Shown piece by piece: positions 1-9,906 of a DNA stretch of 64,000 nt (positions are counted from its first letter, which is position 1; each line of letters starts with the position of its first letter). The notes beneath the pieces are model-generated. The model was not told where the DNA came from and searched no databases. It saw only the letters and a list, made by a program, of their open reading frames with translations. Made by a program: the position numbers and the translations under genes. Source of the stretch: Zea mays (taxonomy: Eukaryota; Streptophyta; Magnoliopsida; Poales; Poaceae); contig NC_050098.1 in assembly GCF_902167145.1 (NCBI RefSeq), positions 83,740,207 through 83,804,206 of the forward strand, read 5' to 3'.

Positions 1-508
1 TCAGACCCTGGCTTCGCACGGCCCACACGAAGATATTCAGCCTTATAATTGCCTCGGGGGTAAGTTGGTGAAGATAGACTTCAAAGATCTTCAGCACTTC
101 CACGACGAAGCTGCTCAAGGGCAATCGCAGCCCAGCCTTCAAAAAGCTTCGGAATACCACGACTTCATTTTCTTCGGGGTCTGGGCAAGTCTTTTCCCCT
201 TCGTCCGCCCTCACAATGGACAGATCCCGGAAATACCTTCCTCTCATATTAACAAGATGATTCTCTTTGATAGTTGATTTACCATAAACTGAATGGCTTG
301 GTCGCCAGGGGCGATCTTCGGAGTCTTCGCCACCGCTGTCCACATCAAAACTGTCACTGTCACCAGTATCTTCAGACAGCCCTTCCAGAATTTCCCTGGT
401 GATCTTTTCTGTGTTGGTCTTCGACATTGCTATAAGAAACCCTAAGTTCTTCTCTTCATCAAGACTCAGCTTCATCTCAGCAGCAGCCTTCTTAGCAGCT
501 TCAGACAT
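1..508 (-). CDS. Antisense protein gene of the cinful-like element, N-terminal part (runs off the window)
   Basis: An open frame reads leftward from an ATG at 508-506 to the window edge, about 169 codons with no stop. The protein starts MSEAAKKAAAEMKLSLDEEK and continues with an acidic Ser/Asp stretch. A hydrophobic segment (FLKAGLRLPLSSFVVEVLKI) follows that resembles the plant family annotated 'putative gypsy type transposon' (PF04195-like). Function is unknown. The gene lies between the element's coding part and the 3' LTR and runs opposite to the element, as described for Tat-lineage elements such as Grande. A TATA box on the same strand lies 143-150 bases upstream. The related copy at 53116-55439 carries the middle and C-terminal parts. 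No disruption is seen here. Confidence 0.75.
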   Translation of the reverse strand, partial: MSEAAKKAAAEMKLSLDEEKNLGFLIAMSKTNTEKITREILEGLSEDTGDSDSFDVDSGGEDSEDRPWRPSHSVYGKSTIKENHLVNMRGRYFRDLSIVRADEGEKTCPDPEENEVVVFRSFLKAGLRLPLSSFVVEVLKIFEVYLHQLTPEAIIRLNIFVWAVRSQGL

Positions 509-650
509 CTTCGGAAACACTAAAAAACTATTTTCAAAGCCGAAGCTTCAAAGCTAAAAGCTTAGCAGATCACAGTGCACAAGAGCTAAAAAATCAGTGA
601 GCAGGAGTGGTTGGCCAGAAAGCGTGCAAAATAAGTTTGCGGTATGGCCG

Positions 651-658
651 TATTTATA
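651..658 (-). promoter_or_regulatory. TATA box of the antisense gene
   Basis: TATAAATA reads on the - strand (TATTTATA on +) about 145 bases upstream of the antisense ATG at 508. It lies in internal sequence between the ATG and the PPT, so it is separate from the LTR promoter. Spacing fits a plant TATA, start site and short leader. Confidence 0.55.
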
Positions 659-764
659 CGCTTGATGCGTTGAAAGTTGAAAGACCCCACTTGTCATTGA
701 ATGTTGCTATTCTAGCAAAGGGAAGGTGTTTTTTCGGACCTTCGGCATAAAGCCTTCGTTCATA

Positions 765-814
765 TCGCAATCTGAATTTATTATTTCAAACAAATTAATA
801 TTGCGAGGGGCTAC
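765..814 (+). promoter_or_regulatory. Stem-loop abutting the polypurine tract
   Basis: TCGCAAT (765-771) and ATTGCGA (800-806) are perfect inverted repeats around a 28-base AT-rich loop. The G-tract (GGGG, 807-810) and CTAC follow at once, and the LTR starts at 815. The G-tract is the plus-strand primer by position. The adjoining stem is a structural observation. Confidence 0.6.
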
Positions 815-1475
815 TGTTGGGGACCTTCGGCGTCCGAAGGTCCTCAAAAACATGATTTAATAGTGTTTCTGGAGTATAATGTGCAAACAGGTATCTTCGG
901 ACTCGAATCGGTATCACAGAGGGAGAAGCTCAAAGCATACGAAGGTTGATACAGCACCGAAGCTGTGAGCAGAAAAGCTTCGGCATGGTGGCAGGAAAGG
1001 AAACCGACTTAAAGATGAAAAGGCTATTCGGACCTCGATGGATTACTATAGAGTTATTGTCAGATGTAAAGGGCATAAATGTAATTTTGTAAGGGCTGTG
1101 TCCCGTGTCTATAAATAGGTGAACAGTATCCCCGTACTGTTCACGCTGACTTGGCATTTGCTTTTGCGTCACGCTTGTACTTTTTACCTTCTCTCAGGAC
1201 CGAAGGTACATTTGTAATTTGAAATCATTTCTATTTTTCCATGTTAATAAAATAGAAATGATTCTATGATGATGCTTATATTATATTTCATGCTTTATAT
1301 GAATCCTTCGTCATTACTTGTTATGTTTACGAAGGTATGTCTCTTATGACCTTCGTCCGAAACTCATTATTTCCCGAAGGGACATAATGCTTCGAAGGAC
1401 GAAGGACTTTAACACTTAACACTTTTTATGTTGCCTTGTTCTTAACTCTTAGCATTTGAGAACAAGTCCCCAACA
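815..1475 (+). repeat. 3' LTR of the left cinful-zeon-like element (661 bp)
   Basis: The LTR begins TGTTGGGGACC and ends CCCCAACA, so it has TG...CA termini. It contains a TATA box at 1110-1117 and a perfect 8-bp inverted repeat (GAACAGTA/TACTGTTC, 1121-1142) just after it. The same layout occurs in the 670-bp LTR at 40816-41485. Confidence 0.85.
1110..1117 (+). promoter_or_regulatory. LTR TATA box
   Basis: TATAAATA lies inside the LTR on the element's sense strand. A perfect 8-bp stem (1121-1128 with 1135-1142) follows about 4 bases later. The equivalent box in the second cinful-like LTR is at 41137-41144. Confidence 0.65.
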
Positions 1476-1574
1476 CGGCACGAACCATTTAGCTACAGTC
1501 GGCGACACCGTCCTACTCCTAAAACCACCTTGAGGGGCAACCCCGGGTGTGCGGTCGGACCCAAAACACCGACA
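1476..1574 (+). repeat. Remnant (last 99 bp) of the Grande-like 5' LTR
   Basis: This stretch matches 29220-29318 of the 3' LTR almost base for base and ends at the same point, directly before the primer-binding site. The rest of the 5' LTR is displaced to the left by the cinful-like insertion. Confidence 0.85.
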
Positions 1575-1576
1575 GC

Positions 1577-1595
1577 TGGCGCGCCAGGTAGGGGG
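1577..1595 (+). promoter_or_regulatory. Primer-binding site of the Grande-like element
   Basis: A sequence starting TGGCGCGCCAGGTAGG begins two bases after the LTR, as expected for pairing with the CCA end of a tRNA. The Huck-like element has the near-identical TGGCGCGCTAGGTAGG, so the two probably use the same or similar tRNA. I did not assign the tRNA. Confidence 0.7.
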
Positions 1596-1620
1596 TGTGT
1601 CGCCGATCTAAGCTAGCTCA

Positions 1621-4464
1621 ATGGCCGTCACCTTCCACCGCAAGATCACCCTCCGCCCCGGATCTATGTTCTGCTTTGGAACTATCTCATCCATAGCAGA
1701 TGAAGAAGGAACTCTACATCGCATCGCAGATCCGCCAAGGAAGAAGTCTCCTCCAACAAACTCCGAGAATATCGGAGTAAGGAAGGAAAAAGCGCAACCT
1801 CCAGGGCTCCGAAAAAAGATCGCCATCAGCAAGCCAGGGGCCGAGGGCCCGCTGACCCGGAAAACTCCATTGTCTACTTCCCCGACGAAAGAATGGACAC
1901 AAATCGCAAGGAAGAAAGAAACAAATAAAACCGGGAGGAAGCAAGTTGTTCTTTCTGTGCCTCCGCCCTCAAAGGAGAACGGAAAGAAGATCGCCATGAC
2001 AGCCTCACCATTCTACCCCGACGTCCTCTTCATCGGGAGAGTGGAGTCGCCCCCCGTCTCCGACGACGAGCCAACTGCGCCTGGAGAAGAACCACCTCAG
2101 CGGGAATCCCGCCGACGGAGGAACCGGCGCCGAAATATCCGGTGACATCACGAGGCCGGAGAGCGGGACCCGGAGCAGCCTGTCTCGCGAGATGAGGTCT
2201 CAGAGATAGGAGAAACTCCGGAGGAACGCGTCTTCAGAGAACGAAGGAACTCCTGACGGCGTGATCGCCGACGAGCTCAGGAACAAGCTGAGCAGGAGGC
2301 AAGGCAATGTCGGGAAAATCCACTCTTCGGGCGCAACCTGAACCTCGACTTCGCCCGAGCCATGAACACGCCGAGTGAAGTCGGAGGGGTACTAGCTCGG
2401 ATAGCTGATGGACTCCCTCGGACTCCCGACGCCAAGGGCTATCGACGACTGTTCACCCAAGCAGCCAATCATCTTCTACCTCTCGCTCACCCGCCGAACG
2501 ACCTACGACACGCCATCAACAGCCGTCGGGACGCGCGAAGCTCCATCAATGCTTCGCGTGAACGGCGACATGAGAACAAGATCCACCGCCAGGAGGAGTA
2601 CGACAGGGATCATGGCATCCTAGCTCGGAGTTAGGCCACCAGAACTAAGTCGGCAACGGCCTCGACTGGCGATACTACCTGGGGACGGTCGAAGAACCAC
2701 AACAACCACTCCCCTCCCTGGGACAGACATCATCCCCGACGACAAGAAGACACGTGTGGAGTGTCTGCCCTTACTCCACGCCTTAGGGCCATTCAATGGC
2801 CCCCTAACTTCAAGGTATCCAATGTCGACAAATATGAACCTAAGCAGGATCCAGGAGGCTGGCTGGCCGTCTACACCACCGCTGCTCGAGCTGCCGGGGC
2901 ATCCGAGGACGTGATGACGGCATACCTACCCATTGTTCTCGAGCAAGACGCGCTACGATGGCTGCGACATCTACCCCGACACTGCATCGATGACTGGAGC
3001 GACTTCAGCCGACGCTTCACCGCCAACTTTCAGTCCCTCTCCGACAAACCAGCGCAACCATGGGACCTCAAATCCATCAAGCGCCAGGGGGACGAAACTC
3101 TCCGGTCGTACCTCAAAAGGTTCCAGACCATGAGAAATCGTATCCCCGAGGTCACGGAGGCGGCCGTGATCGAGGACTTCTATAGAGGATCCAACGACTC
3201 GGCCTTCATCCGAGCCATATTGCAGAAGGCGCCGACTACCTCCGAGCAACTGTTCCGAGAAGCCAACCTCTACATCACCGCCGACAAGCGAGCTCAGGAC
3301 CTCATCGGGGGAGCGAAGCCCGCACCGGCAGCACCACGACGCGACATGAACCAGCAACCCGACAAACGCTGGGAGAAGAGGCCTCGTGAAGAAGTGCACG
3401 CCGCCAGACCACCTGCCTCTCGCGCCAGAGGAGGACCTCGCGGAGGCGAACGCACGCTGGACGACATCCTCGACGCCCAGTGCCCGTACCACAAGGACAT
3501 GCGCCACACCCTTCGGAACTGCAGAGACTTCAAGCACTCCGTCGGACACGGTCGGCCCTTCCAACCTCTACCTCCTCCGCCGCGGGGAGGACCAGGAGAA
3601 CCGCGACAACCCCAGCAGCAAGAGGAGGGAGGAGGTGGAACCTTCCCGCACGTTGACAGAGAGGTCAACGTCATCTTCGGTGGACACGGATCGCAGGAGA
3701 ACAGAAGACAACAAAAGCTCAACGATCGCCAGATATTGGTGGCGACCACCGGTCCTCCCGCTCCGTACCGATGGTCGGAGCACCCAATCACCTTCACTCG
3801 GGGAGATCAACGGCTCAACTTCGACCACCCAGGCAAATACCCGCTCCTCGTCGATCCGGTGATCCGAGAGAGCAGGGTGAAGAAGGTATTAGTGGACGGG
3901 GGGAGTAGCATCAACGTCACCTTCCCCCGGACACTTCAAGGCTTGGGAGTTCACCTCAAAGAGCTCCACGTGTCAGACACTCCTTTCTTCGGCATCGTGC
4001 CGACTGAAGGAGAATACCCGCTGGGCCACATCTACATGTCCATCAACTTCGGAACTCCGGAGAACTACAGAACCGAGTTCCTGAGGTTCGAAGTGGCGAA
4101 CTTCGACTGCGGGTACAACACCATCATCGGGAGGCTGGGATTGGCAAAATTCATGGCCATTCCGCATTACACGTACATGATATTGAAGATGCCAGGGCCG
4201 CAAGGAATCATAACTGTGCGCGCTGACTTCCAAGGCGCCGCAGAATGTTTCCGAGTGGCCATCCAGGCAGCCCTCACCACCAAACCGTCGACGACTTCTT
4301 CAACGCAGGCAAACTCTAAGCCTGAGGAAGACCTTGCAGCACCTGCAAATGAAGCTCAAGCCTCGACCTCTATGCGGCCGACTAAAGAAACCAAAAGGAT
4401 CAACCTTGGGTTCGTTGATGAACGCAAGACTGTCATCATCAGCTCCAGCCTGGATGGCAAATAG
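1621..4464 (+). pseudogene. Gag and protease part of the Grande-like polyprotein, with in-frame stops
   Basis: One reading frame starts at ATG 1621, 46 bases after the LTR. The N-terminal part (1621-2142) is basic near its end, like the Huck-like Gag N-terminus. The Gag domain follows from about 2760 (WLAVYTTAARAAGASEDVMT and downstream helices, retrotransposon gag family). A Cys/His cluster (CPYHKDMRHTLRNC) sits near 3480. The aspartic protease active site reads VLVDGGSSINV near 3890. Stops occur at 2143 (TGA), about 2254 (TGA), 2632 (TAG) and 4462 (TAG), but the frame never shifts. The stops look like point changes and leave the domain order intact. Confidence 0.8.
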
Positions 4465-6483
4465 GAAGGCACGCTCGTCCAGTTTCTGCAAGATAACCGA
4501 GACGTATTCGCATGGCAACCTGCGGATATGTCGGGAGTCCCGAGAGAACTGGCCGAGCACAAACTGAAGGTCTATCCCCAGGCGAAGCCGATTCGGCAAA
4601 ACCTACGTCGCTTCACGCCTGACAAGAGAGAGGCCATTCGCGTTGAGCTGGCCCGCTTGGTCGCGGCTGGGTTTATTAGAGAGGTGTTACATCCCGAGTG
4701 GTTAGCCAACCCCGTTATTGTACTCAAAAAGAATAAAGTGGATTGGCGCATGTGCGTCGACTATACGGATCTCAACAAACACTGTCCAAAGGATCCCTTC
4801 GGGCTTCCTAGGATAGATCAGGTGGTAGATTCCACCGCTGGATGTTCTGTGCTGTCTTTCCTGGATTGCTACTTCGGATATCATCAGATTAGCTTGGCAA
4901 AAGAAGACAAGGAAAAAACAGCGTTCATCACTCCGTTCGGTGCTTTCTGCTATACCTCCATGCCGTTCGGCCTCAAAAACGCTGGAGCAACTTATCAGAG
5001 AGCCATTCAGACATGCTTAGCCGATCACTGGGGCAAGCGTGTGGAAGCCTATGTAGATAATGTGGTAATCAAAACGGAGAACTCGGAAAATTTCATCGAA
5101 GACTTACAGCTGGTTTTCAACAGTCTACGACGATATCGATGGAAGCTTAATCCCGAAAAATGTGTCTTTGGGGTACCAGCAGGAAAGCTACTCGGATTTA
5201 TTGTCAGCCACCGGGGAATTGAAGCTAATCCGAATAAGATTGAAGCTATCATGAAAATGGAGGCACCACGATCACAAAAGAAAGTTCAGAGGCTTACCGG
5301 ATGTATGGCAGCCCTGAGCAGATTCATATCCAGGCTGGGAGAAAAAGGCTTACCATTTTATAAGCTACTCAAGAAGGTGGATAAGTTTCAGTGGACTTCA
5401 GAAGCACAGGAAGCCCTAGATGCACTGAAAAAATTCTTGACGACACAACCAGTGCTGAAGCCGCCACGGCGAGCCACGTCAACTCAACCAGCTGAAGATT
5501 TGCTGCTGTATATCTCTTGCACGACTCACGTGGTAAGCACCGCGTTGGTAGTCGAGCGAGCAGAAGACGGACATGCCTACCCAGTGCAACATCCTGTTTA
5601 TTTCATCAGTGAAATTCTGGGTCCCTTGAAGAAAAAGTATCCTCAAGTTCAGAAGCTATTATATGCAGTACTTCTAACTGCCCGCAAGCTGCGTCACTAC
5701 TTTGACGACCACAAAGTCATAGTAGTCACTGGTTTTCCGATAGGGGATATTCTTCACAACAAGGAAGCCATTGGCCGAATAGCCAAGTGGGCCTGTGAAC
5801 TGAGATCTCATGACATCGAATTTCGACCTCGCACTGCCATCAAAACTCAAGCATTGGTTGACTTCGTATCAGAATGGACTGAACAACAAGTACCAGATAA
5901 CCCAGAAACCGCAGAAGTATGGCGAATGTATTTTGACGGCTCGTTAAAACTGCAGGGAGCAGGTGCGGGGATTCTCTTTACCGCACCTGGAGGCGAGCAC
6001 CTCAAATATGCCCTCCAGTTGTTATTTCCAGCCTCTAACAACGCAACCGAGTATGAAGCTCTGATTCATGGACTGAACATTGCTATATCACTAGGCATCA
6101 AGAGACTGATGGTATACGGAGATTCTTTGGTAGTCATAAGCCAGATCAACAAAGAATGGGACTGTTCGAACGATTCAATGGGAAAGTACTGCACCGCCGT
6201 CCGGAAACTAGAAGATAAATTCGAAGGTCTGGAATTTCATCATGTAGAAAGAGATCGAAACACGGCAGCTGATGTATTGTCCAAGTTAGGATCCAGTCGA
6301 ACTCAGGTCCCACCTGGAGTCTTCGTACAAGAAATACCACATCCAAGCATCTCAATGGATCAGGCAGAAGAATGTAATATCGTGAACCAGCCAGGGTCAG
6401 ATTCTGATGACTGGAGAAGGCCGATCACCAGATATATAAAGAATGAAGAAGAACCAGATGACAAAAATGCAGCCGAGCGCATC
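4465..6483 (+). pseudogene. Reverse transcriptase and RNase H part of the Grande-like polyprotein
   Basis: The gag-protease frame continues after the TAG at 4462. RT motifs follow in order: HPEWLANPVIVLKKN, WRMCVDYTDLNKHCPKDPF, FLDCYFGYHQI, TPFGAFCYTSMPFGLKNAGATYQ and the active-site box. That box reads YVDN (5050-5061) instead of the usual YVDD, so a catalytic aspartate is lost. The RNase H domain (YFDGSLKLQGAGAG, NATEYEALIHGL) spans about 5920-6290. The frame runs up to the Huck-like insertion, whose target duplication GCATC is 6479-6483. It resumes in the same phase at 20451. Confidence 0.85.
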
Positions 6484-6780
6484 TGTCGGTGTTTCGAGAC
6501 CGGGGGGTCCCTAAGCCGACGAGTGAATGTCGCCGCGTGCCCCAGCCCAGATGGGTCGAGCGCGAGGCCGAGCTCGAAGGGGGAAGCGAGGCGGCCGGAG
6601 ACCGGCGTGAGAGAGGTGGGAATCCCACGGCCTTCGTGTTCGTCCCGCGCCCAGGTCGGGTGCGCTTGCAGTAGGGGGTTACAAGCGTCCACGCGGGAGA
6701 GGGAGCGAGCGGCCTCGCGCGAGCGCTTGTCTCGTCCTCGTCCCCGCGCGGCCAACCCTCTCTAAGAGGGCCCTGGTCCT

Positions 6781-6790
6781 TCCTTTTATA
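6781..6790 (-). promoter_or_regulatory. TATA box in the left Huck-like LTR
   Basis: TATAAAAGGA reads on the - strand, agreeing with the element's orientation. The same box occurs in the right LTR at 19124-19133, which is the functional 5' promoter copy. Confidence 0.65.
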
Positions 6791-7264
6791 GGCGTAAGGA
6801 GAGGATCCAGGTGTACAATGGGGGGTATAGCAGAGTGCTACGTGTCTAGCGGAGGAGAGCTAGCGCCCTAAGTACATGCCGTCGTGGCAGCCGGAGAGAT
6901 TTTGGCACCCAGCTGGTGTGATGTCGTGGCCGTCAGAGGAGTGCTGGAGCCTGGCGGAGGGACAGCTGTCGGAGCCGTTGAGTCCTTGTTGACGTCCTCT
7001 TGCTTTCGTAAGGGGGCTGAGACCCGCCGTCGTCACAGAGTATGCGGGGCGCCATCATTGCCTATCTGGCGGAGCGAGCCAGATGGGACGCCGGTCTTGT
7101 TCCCCGTGGCCCGAGTCAGCTCGGGGTAGGGTGATGATGGTGCCTCCTGTTGACGTGGCTGGTCTGTACCCTAGGTTGGGCGATGTGGAAGCTCCTCCGA
7201 AGCCGAGGTCGAGTCTGTCTTCCGTGGCCGAGGTCGCGTCCGAGCCCCTGGTTCGGGCGAGGCG

Positions 7265-7605
7265 GAGACCGTCGGCTGAGTCCAGGGCGGAGTTCGAGTC
7301 CTGGGGTCGGGCGAAGCGGAGTTCGTCGTCTTCTGGGGCTGAGCCTAAGTCCGAGCCCTGGGTCGGGCGGAGCAGAGTTCGTCGTCTTCTGGGGCTGAGC
7401 CCAAGTCCGAGCCCTGGGTCGGGCGGAGCGAAGTTCGTCGTCTTTTGGGGCTGAGCCCAAGTCCGAGCCCTAGGTCGGGCGGAGCGGAGTTCGCCGTCTT
7501 CCGGGGCTTAGCCCAAGTCCGAGCCCTGGGTCGGGCGGAGCGGAGTTCGCCGTCTTCCGGGGCTTAGCCCGAGTCCGAGCACTAGGTCGGACGAAGCGGA
7601 GCTTC
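7265..7605. repeat. 56-bp tandem repeat inside the left Huck-like LTR
   Basis: The landmark GTTCGTCGTC or GTTCGCCGTC recurs at 7321, 7377, 7433, 7489 and 7545, an exact 56-bp period. Units carry GGTCGGGCGGAGC. The right LTR has the same number of landmarks at the same period (19664, 19720, 19776, 19832, 19888), so the array predates this insertion. Confidence 0.9.
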
Positions 7606-8102
7606 CTATGGTGCCTGCGGCTGGGCCTGACTGCCTGTCAGCCTCACTCTGTCAAGTGGCACCGCAGTCGGAGCGGCGCAGGCGGCGCTGTCTTTCTGTC
7701 AGGCCGGTTAGTGGAGCGGCAAAGTGACGGCGGTCACTTCGGCTCTGTTGGCTGGGGGGCGCGCGTCAGGATAAAGGTGTCAGGCCACCTTTGCATTAAA
7801 TGCTCCTGCGATTTGGTCGATCGGTGCGGCGATTTGGTCAAGGTTGCTTCTTGGCGAAGACAGGGCCTCGGGCGAGCCGGAAATATGTTTGCCGCTGGAG
7901 GGGGGCCTCGGGCGAGACGGAGATCCTCCGGGGTCGGCTGCCCTTGTCCGAGGCTAGGCTCGGACGAGGCGTGATCGAATCCCTTGAATGGACTGATCCC
8001 TGACTTAATCGTACCCATCAGGCCTTTGCAGCTTTATGCTGATGGGGGTTACCAGCTGAGAATTAGGAGCCTTGAGGGTACCCCTAATTATGGTCCCCGA
8101 CA

Positions 8103-8148
8103 GTAGCCCCCGAGCCTCGAATTGAGTGTTAGCACTCGCTTGGAGGCT
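8103..8148 (-). promoter_or_regulatory. PPT of the Huck-like element with adjoining stem-loop
   Basis: On the - strand a stem built of AGCCTC/GAGGCT with inner GAGTG/CACTC (+ strand 8113-8118 with 8143-8148, and 8124-8128 with 8133-8137) is followed directly by the purine tract CGGGGGCTAC and the LTR. Position identifies the plus-strand primer. Confidence 0.65.
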
Positions 8149-8199
8149 TTCGTCGCACTTTTTTGCAAGGGGACCACCCTTTCTCGGTTGCGTTTTGTT

Positions 8200-8274
8200 C
8201 CGGCGGGTGCACGCAAGCGCACCCGCCGGGTGTAGCCCCCGAGGCCTCGGAGGAGTGGTTTCACTCCTCCGAGG
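8200..8274 (-). repeat. Second stem-loop/G-tract module (PPT-like duplicate)
   Basis: A perfect 13-bp inverted repeat (8245-8257 with 8262-8274, 4-base loop) abuts CTCGGGGGCTACACCC on the - strand. A second perfect 11-bp inverted repeat follows (8200-8210 with 8219-8229). The order stem, G-tract, stem matches the modules at 28206 and 28399 in the Grande-like element. Confidence 0.7.
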
Positions 8275-8836
8275 TCTTAATGCCTCGCGTAATGCTTCGG
8301 CTAGTCTGGTCGTTCCCTCATGCGAGCTGGCCGTAGCCCGGGTGTACGGTCGGGTCCCAAGTTCTCAGGCTGGTATGTTGACGCTGTCAACGGTTCGGCC
8401 GGAGCCAGGTTTGCGAGAGCAGCCACCGAGCCTCTGCACAGGGCGAGAGGGCGATCAGGGACAGACTCGACTTTTTTACATACGCCCCTGCGTCGCCTTT
8501 CCTCAAGGAGGAGGGGGGGAAAGCGCCATGTTGCCCTCGATGGGCGCCGAACATGGTGTTTCCGGTGAGCTGCAAGCGGGTAATCCGAGTGGACATCCGT
8601 GCCCCGTTCGTTAGGGGTCGGCTAGGGGCCCAGAGGCACGCCCAAAAGTACCTGCGGGTGATCTGCCGGACCCGGTCCCCTGGCGACGGGGTCCGAGGGC
8701 TCGATGCCTCCCTCTGATGGGATTCCATTACAAGATCATTCCCGCTGGTCTCGAAAATGTCCTAGGGTACCTCGGGAGCGTAGCTCGAGCCTTGGTTATG
8801 TATCGAACGTACCCATGGTCATCCCTCGCTCTGTGT

Positions 8837-9055
8837 CTGAGGCGGCTGTGAACCCTTCGGGGGCCAGCCTTCGAACCCCTGATCAGTAGTGGGCGCGGAG
8901 CCCGAGTAGCCTGAGGCGGTCGTTGAACCTTTCCGAGGGGCCGGCCTTCGAACCTCTGACCAGTAGTGGGTGTAGGGCCCACGTGATCTGAGGCGGCTGT
9001 CAAACCCTTCCGAGGGGCCAGCCTTTGAACCTCTGATCAGTAGGGAGGCTCGGAG
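8837..9055. repeat. Three tandem copies of a 74-77-bp repeat
   Basis: CTGAGGCGG starts units at 8837, 8911 and 8988. Each unit contains GGGGCC(A/G)GCCTT and a CTGA(T/C)CAGTAG segment. Noncoding; role unknown. Confidence 0.8.
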
Positions 9056-9906
9056 CCTGGTTCCTTCACGGGGAAGGATCCTTTTTGGGGTATCCCCCTT
9101 TCCCGATCCCTGTTGCAAGAGAGAGAAAGAGGAAAAAAGGAAAAGGATACGAAATCGAACGACGCGGCGTACCTTTTCTGACGCGGTCATTATGGCGAAG
9201 GCGAAGCGTCGCCCGCTTCTCCTGCCAGAGGCGCCGCCTGTCCTGTCGCGGAGTTAATGCGACGGGGCGAGTGGTTGGCGGGGCGGCCGTTGCGCGTGCG
9301 TGAGCCGTTCGAGGAACAGAACACAGGCGCGTTGTCTTCACGCCGTGAGAGAGGGTTCTCTCGCTGCCCCTGGATGGGACGTAGGCTTGGCTGGCGACGT
9401 GACCGCTGCTCCTGCCCGCCTGCCACCGCCATTACTGCCGGCCCATTTTTGGCCGCATTGACCGTCGCGCCAGGCTGGCGCCGCTGGGTCGTGCTCTGGG
9501 TCGCCTCGAGTCGCGGTATCGGTTCCGCAGTCGAGGAGGCGCGGTGGTGGCGCAAGTGGCGGTGCAGTTGCATGCACGAAGCACTCGGCGCGCCGGTTGT
9601 ATGACGTGTGGGCCTGGGCCTCCATGCCAGGCGTGTTGGGAGTCGGAGAAGTGTGCCCACTTGGCGCGGTTGCATGCCGCCTGCATGGCTGCCCGCCCTT
9701 TCGCCCCCTGGTCTGGGCAAAAGTGGAGGGTCGCTTGTAACCGCCGGGCGGTTGTACGCACCGCGCACGGCGGTTTGGCTTCTTCTGCTCTGAGCCAGCT
9801 TGCATGACGTGTGGGACCCAGCCCCCGCGCCGTAGGGGAAGACCTTGGAGCGTGTTGGAGAAGACTCAGCCTGCGACGGCTGGGGACGCAAGTAGGGAGA
9901 GCCGCC

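Larger units (their letters stand above)
1..1475 (+). mobile_element. 3' end of a cinful-zeon-like Ty3/gypsy (Tat lineage) element
   Basis: This is the downstream end of an LTR retrotransposon whose body lies left of the window. It shows, in order, the start of an antisense gene, a spacer with an antisense TATA box, a stem-loop plus polypurine tract, and a complete 3' LTR ending CCAACA at 1475. The five bases after it (CGGCA, 1476-1480) belong to the 5' LTR of the Grande-like element. They match the uninterrupted site in that element's 3' LTR near 29220. The element therefore inserted into the Grande-like 5' LTR. The CTTCGG-rich LTR and its similarity to the LTR at 40816 support the cinful-zeon label, which is from memory. 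Confidence 0.75.
6484..8102 (-). repeat. 3' LTR of the Huck-like element (left copy)
   Basis: TG...CA termini; 1619 bp. It contains a TATA box at 6781-6790 (- strand) and a GC-rich 56-bp tandem array near 7265-7605. It pairs with 18826-20445. Confidence 0.9.

Noticed and set aside
2971..3564. 197-codon - strand frame
   Set aside because: It is the mirror of the Grande-like gag and has no features of its own.
7083..7460. Repetitive Ser/Pro/Gly-rich proteins in the Huck-like LTRs
   Set aside because: They are translations of the 56-bp tandem repeat and not genes.
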